Position numbers and translations under genes: made by a program. A DNA stretch of 18,103 nucleotides from the NCBI GenBank assembly GCA_001804045.1, contig MHFD01000021.1:27654-45756 (forward strand). The letters run 5' to 3'. Source of the stretch: Omnitrophica bacterium RBG_13_46_9 (GTDB taxonomy: Bacteria; Omnitrophota; Gorgyraeia; JABMRN01; RBG-13-46-9). Below, piece after piece: positions 15,197 through 18,103 of this stretch (positions are counted from its first letter, which is position 1; every line of letters begins with the position of its first letter). The notes under the pieces are model-generated. The model made no database searches, had not been told where the DNA came from, and was given only the letters and a program-made list of their open reading frames with translations.

Positions 15197-17206
15197 ATGA
15201 TTATACGGATTACAAAAGTAGATCAAGTCAAAAATATGCCACAGGATATCACATCGGACCAACCTGTATCACGAAAAACATACCCCGCGTATATATCGTG
15301 GGCGATAATTCTAGGCATAGCGATATTTATTACCGCATTCCGGGTTTATCTGTCACAGATACCCCTTGAGCGTGACGAAGGCGAATATGCCTATGCCGGA
15401 CAGCTCATATTACAGGGGGTACCCCCATATATGAGCGCGTATAACATGAAAATGCCCGGAATCTATGCCGTCTATGCGGTAATCATGGCTATTTTTGGTC
15501 AGACACACACCGGCATACGCTTAGGTCTACTCGTCATAAATATTGCGACGATTATTCTGATTTTCCTGCTTGGAAGACGACTTTTGGATTCCTTCGCGGG
15601 TATCGCAGCCAGCGCTTATTTCGCTATCCTATCGCTTAGCCCTTCGGTCATGGGCGTCAGCGCTAATGCCGAGCACTTCGTTATTTTTGCCGTAATCGCA
15701 GGATTTTTGCTGTTGCTCCGTGCGGTCAGGTCCGGTCCCGTAACGTTTTTCTTTTGGAGCGGGTTATTCTTCGGCGCGGCATTTGTCATAAAACAGCATG
15801 GGGGTATTTTTACGATCCCCGCAATTATATACCTTTTTTCCGAGTTATGGAAGCGCAGACCGGTCATCTGGCCGAGAATAATATTAATATGCGCATTATT
15901 CCTAATGGGTATAACGATCCCGTTTATACTGACTGTTATTGTCTTGTTTCTGGCAGGTGTCTTTGATAAATTCTGGTTTTGGACGTTTACCTATGCACGA
16001 GAATACGCTTCATTAATGCCATTTTCCACGGAGAATTTCATTCGGACAATATCCTGGATAATACATCCGTCTCTTCTTATCTGGAGCCTTGCTGTTATCG
16101 GGCTTACGGCTCTTTTGTGGAACAGGAAGATGTGGCCTTTCAGTCTATTTGTCGGCTTATTTTTCATCTTTTCATTTTTGTCGGTTTTCCCGGGTTTTTA
16201 TTTCCGCCCGCATTATTTTATTCTCTTACTTCCCGCCATAGCCATATTGGGCGGCATTGGCACAAGTTCTATCGGCAGGCTTCTGCCCGCAGGGCGTTTC
16301 CTGCCTTTAAAAAGAGGGATCCCGGTATTTTTGGCGGCCGTTGCCTTTTTATACCCCGTATATTTCCAGCGAATATTTTTGTTTGAACCCAATCCGGCGA
16401 CAGCGTCCCGAATAATGTATGGTTCCAGCCTTGACCCTTTCCCGGAATCTCCGGAAATAGCTAAATATATAGATAAACATACCACGAAAAATGACCTTAT
16501 AGCCGTTTTGGGATCAGAACCGCAGATTTACTTTTATTCAAAAAGGCGTTCCGCTACCGGCTATATTTATATGTATGGCCTGATGGAGGAACACAAGTTT
16601 GCGGATGAGATGCAGCGAGAGATGATCGCGGAGATCGAAAAGGCCCGTCCAAAACTTTTGATTTTTGTAAATATCCCAACCTCGTGGCTGACGAGCGTAT
16701 TTTCGCAACGGCCGATATTCGATTGGTTTGGGCAGTATAATAAAAAATATTACGATCGTGTGGGCTTTGCGGATATCATATCGCCTGACCTGACCGTATA
16801 TCGATGGGGCAACGACTGTGTGGGTTATGAGCCTTTTTCCAAAAACTGGGTTGCCGTCTATCAGAGAAGGGATAGCTTTTCGGAGGGTACAAAAGCCGAG
16901 ACCGGCGTAGTAGACCACGCCAAAGAAGCCGAAACCCTGAATGAAGTAGGCGTAGAGCTGGGTAAGACTGGAAATATCGATAGGGCTATAGAGATGTTCA
17001 ATAAGGCCATAAAAGTAGACCCAAAAAACGCCGATTCCTACAATAACCTCGGTTTTGCGTATGCCAAAAAAGGCGAGAATAAACGCGCGGAAGAATATTT
17101 CAAAAAAGCCATTGAGATCGACCCGAATCATAAAAAAGCTCGTATGAACCTTGATTATATCCGCAGCCTGGAGGATGCGGATAATAAGCAAGCGCAAAAT
17201 AAGTGA
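15197..17206 (+). CDS. ArnT/PMT_2-like GT-C glycosyltransferase with C-terminal TPR tail
   Basis: Seen: 669 residues. A short N-terminal tail leads to a membrane segment at about 31-51, then IPLERDEGEYAYAGQLIL (55-72) with the strong RDE-x-x-Y acidic motif (59-63) of the family. Many membrane segments run to about residue 395, followed by a soluble periplasmic-type domain (about 400-560) containing YFYSKRRSATGYIYMYGL and the ARPKLLIFVNIPTSW strand. TPR units occupy about 575-660 (AETLNEVGVELGK, SYNNLGFAYAKKGENKRAEEYF, ARMNLDYIRSLE). The tail closely matches TPR block 2 of 10253-11965 although the membrane halves belong to different GT-C branches. The start is uncertain: ATG 15197 has no good ribosome site, and Met at 15236 is a possible later start. 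Confidence 0.88.
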   Translation: MIIRITKVDQVKNMPQDITSDQPVSRKTYPAYISWAIILGIAIFITAFRVYLSQIPLERDEGEYAYAGQLILQGVPPYMSAYNMKMPGIYAVYAVIMAIFGQTHTGIRLGLLVINIATIILIFLLGRRLLDSFAGIAASAYFAILSLSPSVMGVSANAEHFVIFAVIAGFLLLLRAVRSGPVTFFFWSGLFFGAAFVIKQHGGIFTIPAIIYLFSELWKRRPVIWPRIILICALFLMGITIPFILTVIVLFLAGVFDKFWFWTFTYAREYASLMPFSTENFIRTISWIIHPSLLIWSLAVIGLTALLWNRKMWPFSLFVGLFFIFSFLSVFPGFYFRPHYFILLLPAIAILGGIGTSSIGRLLPAGRFLPLKRGIPVFLAAVAFLYPVYFQRIFLFEPNPATASRIMYGSSLDPFPESPEIAKYIDKHTTKNDLIAVLGSEPQIYFYSKRRSATGYIYMYGLMEEHKFADEMQREMIAEIEKARPKLLIFVNIPTSWLTSVFSQRPIFDWFGQYNKKYYDRVGFADIISPDLTVYRWGNDCVGYEPFSKNWVAVYQRRDSFSEGTKAETGVVDHAKEAETLNEVGVELGKTGNIDRAIEMFNKAIKVDPKNADSYNNLGFAYAKKGENKRAEEYFKKAIEIDPNHKKARMNLDYIRSLEDADNKQAQNK

Positions 17207-17233
17207 TTAGCCATATTTAACCAAAAAAGCCGT

Positions 17234-17274
17234 TGATACTTGCGCTTATTATATTCTTGACAGTGAAAGTATCA
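17234..17274. promoter_or_regulatory. Inverted repeat overlapping the SDR promoter (possible operator)
   Basis: TGATACTT (17234-17241) and AAGTATCA (17267-17274) are perfect reverse complements. The arm centres are 33 bases apart, about three helical turns, and the right arm lies inside the promoter spacer. This is the geometry expected of a dimeric repressor site, but no regulator is known here. Confidence 0.3.
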
Positions 17275-17286
17275 TAGCTTTAGAAT
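17257..17286 (+). promoter_or_regulatory. Sigma70-type promoter for the SDR gene
   Basis: TTGACA (17257-17262, 6/6 consensus) and TAGAAT (17281-17286, 5/6) are 18 bases apart. It is the best promoter match seen in the window. Transcription would begin near 17293 and leave a leader of about 135 bases before the GTG at 17429, so the SDR gene appears to open a new operon. Confidence 0.65.
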
Positions 17287-17294
17287 ATTGACGA

Positions 17295-17412
17295 CCGGAA
17301 AACCACACCTCTCGTAAGAACTTCGGTGAATGGTTTCAGGCTTTAGTATTTTTGCTAAAATGGCGGAATCCTTAAAACAGAAGAGGCCATGGCTTTAAGG
17401 CCGTCGGGCCTC
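17295..17412 (+). promoter_or_regulatory. Structured-looking 5' leader with overlapping stems before the SDR gene
   Basis: Stem 1: AAACCA-CACC (17300-17309) pairs with GGTG (17325-17328) and TGGTTT (17331-17336) around a two-base bulge. Stem 2: CCTTAAA (17370-17376) pairs with TTTAAGG (17394-17400). Stem 3: GAGGCC (17383-17388) pairs with GGCCTC (17407-17412), ending six bases before the GGAGG site. Stems 2 and 3 overlap and cannot both form fully. No known riboswitch class was recognised. Confidence 0.35.
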
Positions 17413-17428
17413 ACAATGGAGGCGAAGC

Positions 17429-18103
17429 GTGAAAAGGATTTATTTGATAACAGGCGCTACGGGCTTTGTCGGTTCCTCCTTACTCAGAAGATTGATCGAT
17501 AAAGATAATGAGATACATATTATCCTAAGACGGGAATCCAAACTGTGGCGCATAGACGATATTCTCGATAAAGTCATATGTCACACATCGGATCTATCTA
17601 GCACAGAAAAATTAAAAAAAGTCATTTCACGCATAAGGCCAAATGTCATATATCACCTTGCTACATACGGCGCATATTCTTATCAGAAAGAACCTGACAA
17701 AATCGTAGAGACAAACATAGTGGGTACCTGGCACCTGTTAAGGGCCTGTTCCGAGACAAGTTATGAGCTTTTTGTGAATACCGGCAGTTCCTCCGAATAC
17801 GGTTTTAAAAAATCCGCGATGAGAGAGACCGACTTGCTCGAGCCATCAAGCTATTATGCCGCCACAAAGTGCTCACAGACATTACTATGTTCCCACATCG
17901 CAAGAGAGGAAAAAAAGCCCATAGTGACCCTTAGGCCCTTTTCCATTTACGGGCCATACGAGGATGAGACAAGATTTATTCCTACATTGATGAAGTCCTT
18001 ATATCTTAAAGAGACCATGAATCTGGTTTCCCCTGACATTTCCCGCGACTATATATATATCGATGACATGGTAGATGCCTATTTGTTAATAGACAAGTTG
18101 AAA
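17429..18103 (+). CDS. NAD(P)-dependent sugar-nucleotide epimerase/dehydratase (extended SDR), 3'-truncated
   Basis: Seen: 225 open codons to the window end. The start is GTG at 17429, with GGAGG six bases upstream; the ATG at 17416 is out of frame. The N-terminal Rossmann motif is ITGATGFVGS (7-16). NTGSSSEYG (117-125) carries the catalytic Ser region, SYYAATK gives the YxxxK pair (Tyr143, Lys147), and LRPFSIYGP plus SRDYIYIDDMVDAYL mark the substrate half. Known: this extended SDR class includes UDP-glucose 4-epimerase, dTDP- and GDP-sugar dehydratases and CDP-tyvelose/abequose-type reductases. The motifs do not decide which sugar, and the C-terminal substrate pocket is partly missing. It probably supplies an activated or deoxy sugar for the transferases upstream. 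It has its own promoter, so it may belong to a further operon that continues past the window. Confidence 0.9.
   Translation, partial: MKRIYLITGATGFVGSSLLRRLIDKDNEIHIILRRESKLWRIDDILDKVICHTSDLSSTEKLKKVISRIRPNVIYHLATYGAYSYQKEPDKIVETNIVGTWHLLRACSETSYELFVNTGSSSEYGFKKSAMRETDLLEPSSYYAATKCSQTLLCSHIAREEKKPIVTLRPFSIYGPYEDETRFIPTLMKSLYLKETMNLVSPDISRDYIYIDDMVDAYLLIDKLK

Noticed and set aside
16538..17197. Antisense open frame (219 codons) opposite the TPR tail of the 15197 gene
   Set aside because: It is hydrophobic because it is the complement of charged TPR codons; there is no ribosome site and no family match.

Overview
The window looks like a surface-glycosylation locus from an uncultivated Gram-negative-type bacterium. 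DNA is moderately AT-rich, every gene lies on the + strand, and genes are closely packed with no gene-free stretch above 300 bases. A LAB_N membrane protein and many dolichol/undecaprenol-phosphate-sugar type glycosyltransferases support a Gram-negative envelope. The style (serial TPR-tailed GT-C transferases, MTase-GT2 fusion) resembles candidate phyla such as Omnitrophota, but that assignment is an impression, not a measurement. No tRNA, rRNA, CRISPR array or transposase gene was seen.

Layout. 1-791: 3' part of a PMT_2-type GT-C transferase cut by the window edge. 806-2503: zinc-ribbon methyltransferase fused to a GT2. 2551-3207: small methyltransferase. 3296-4996 and 5158-6786: two TMTC-like GT-C transferases, each with an N-terminal helix-turn-helix and a C-terminal TPR tail. 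6787-7071: non-coding, with a possible terminator and then a palindromic, MITE-like repeat bounded by 14-base direct repeats. 7072-9424: compact LAB_N / DPM1-like GT2 / GT-C cassette. 9446-10222: methyltransferase. 10253-11965: TMTC-like GT-C with TPRs and no HTH. 12005-13651: third HTH-TMTC-TPR protein. 13762-15129: full-length paralogue of the truncated first gene. 15197-17206: ArnT/PMT_2-like GT-C with a TPR tail. 17207-17428: a good sigma70-type promoter and a structured-looking leader. 17429-end: an NAD-dependent sugar-nucleotide epimerase/dehydratase, cut by the window end.

How the genes may work together (inference). The GT2 enzymes would charge polyprenyl phosphate with a sugar on the cytoplasmic face. 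The small LAB_N protein may help present or flip the lipid-linked sugar. The eight GT-C proteins would move the sugar on the periplasmic side onto protein, lipid or glycan acceptors, with TPR tails selecting acceptors. The methyltransferases and the SDR enzyme would modify sugars or glycan ends. The most unusual element is the repeated fusion of a cytoplasmic HTH-like module to a TMTC-type transferase with a TPR tail, present three times.
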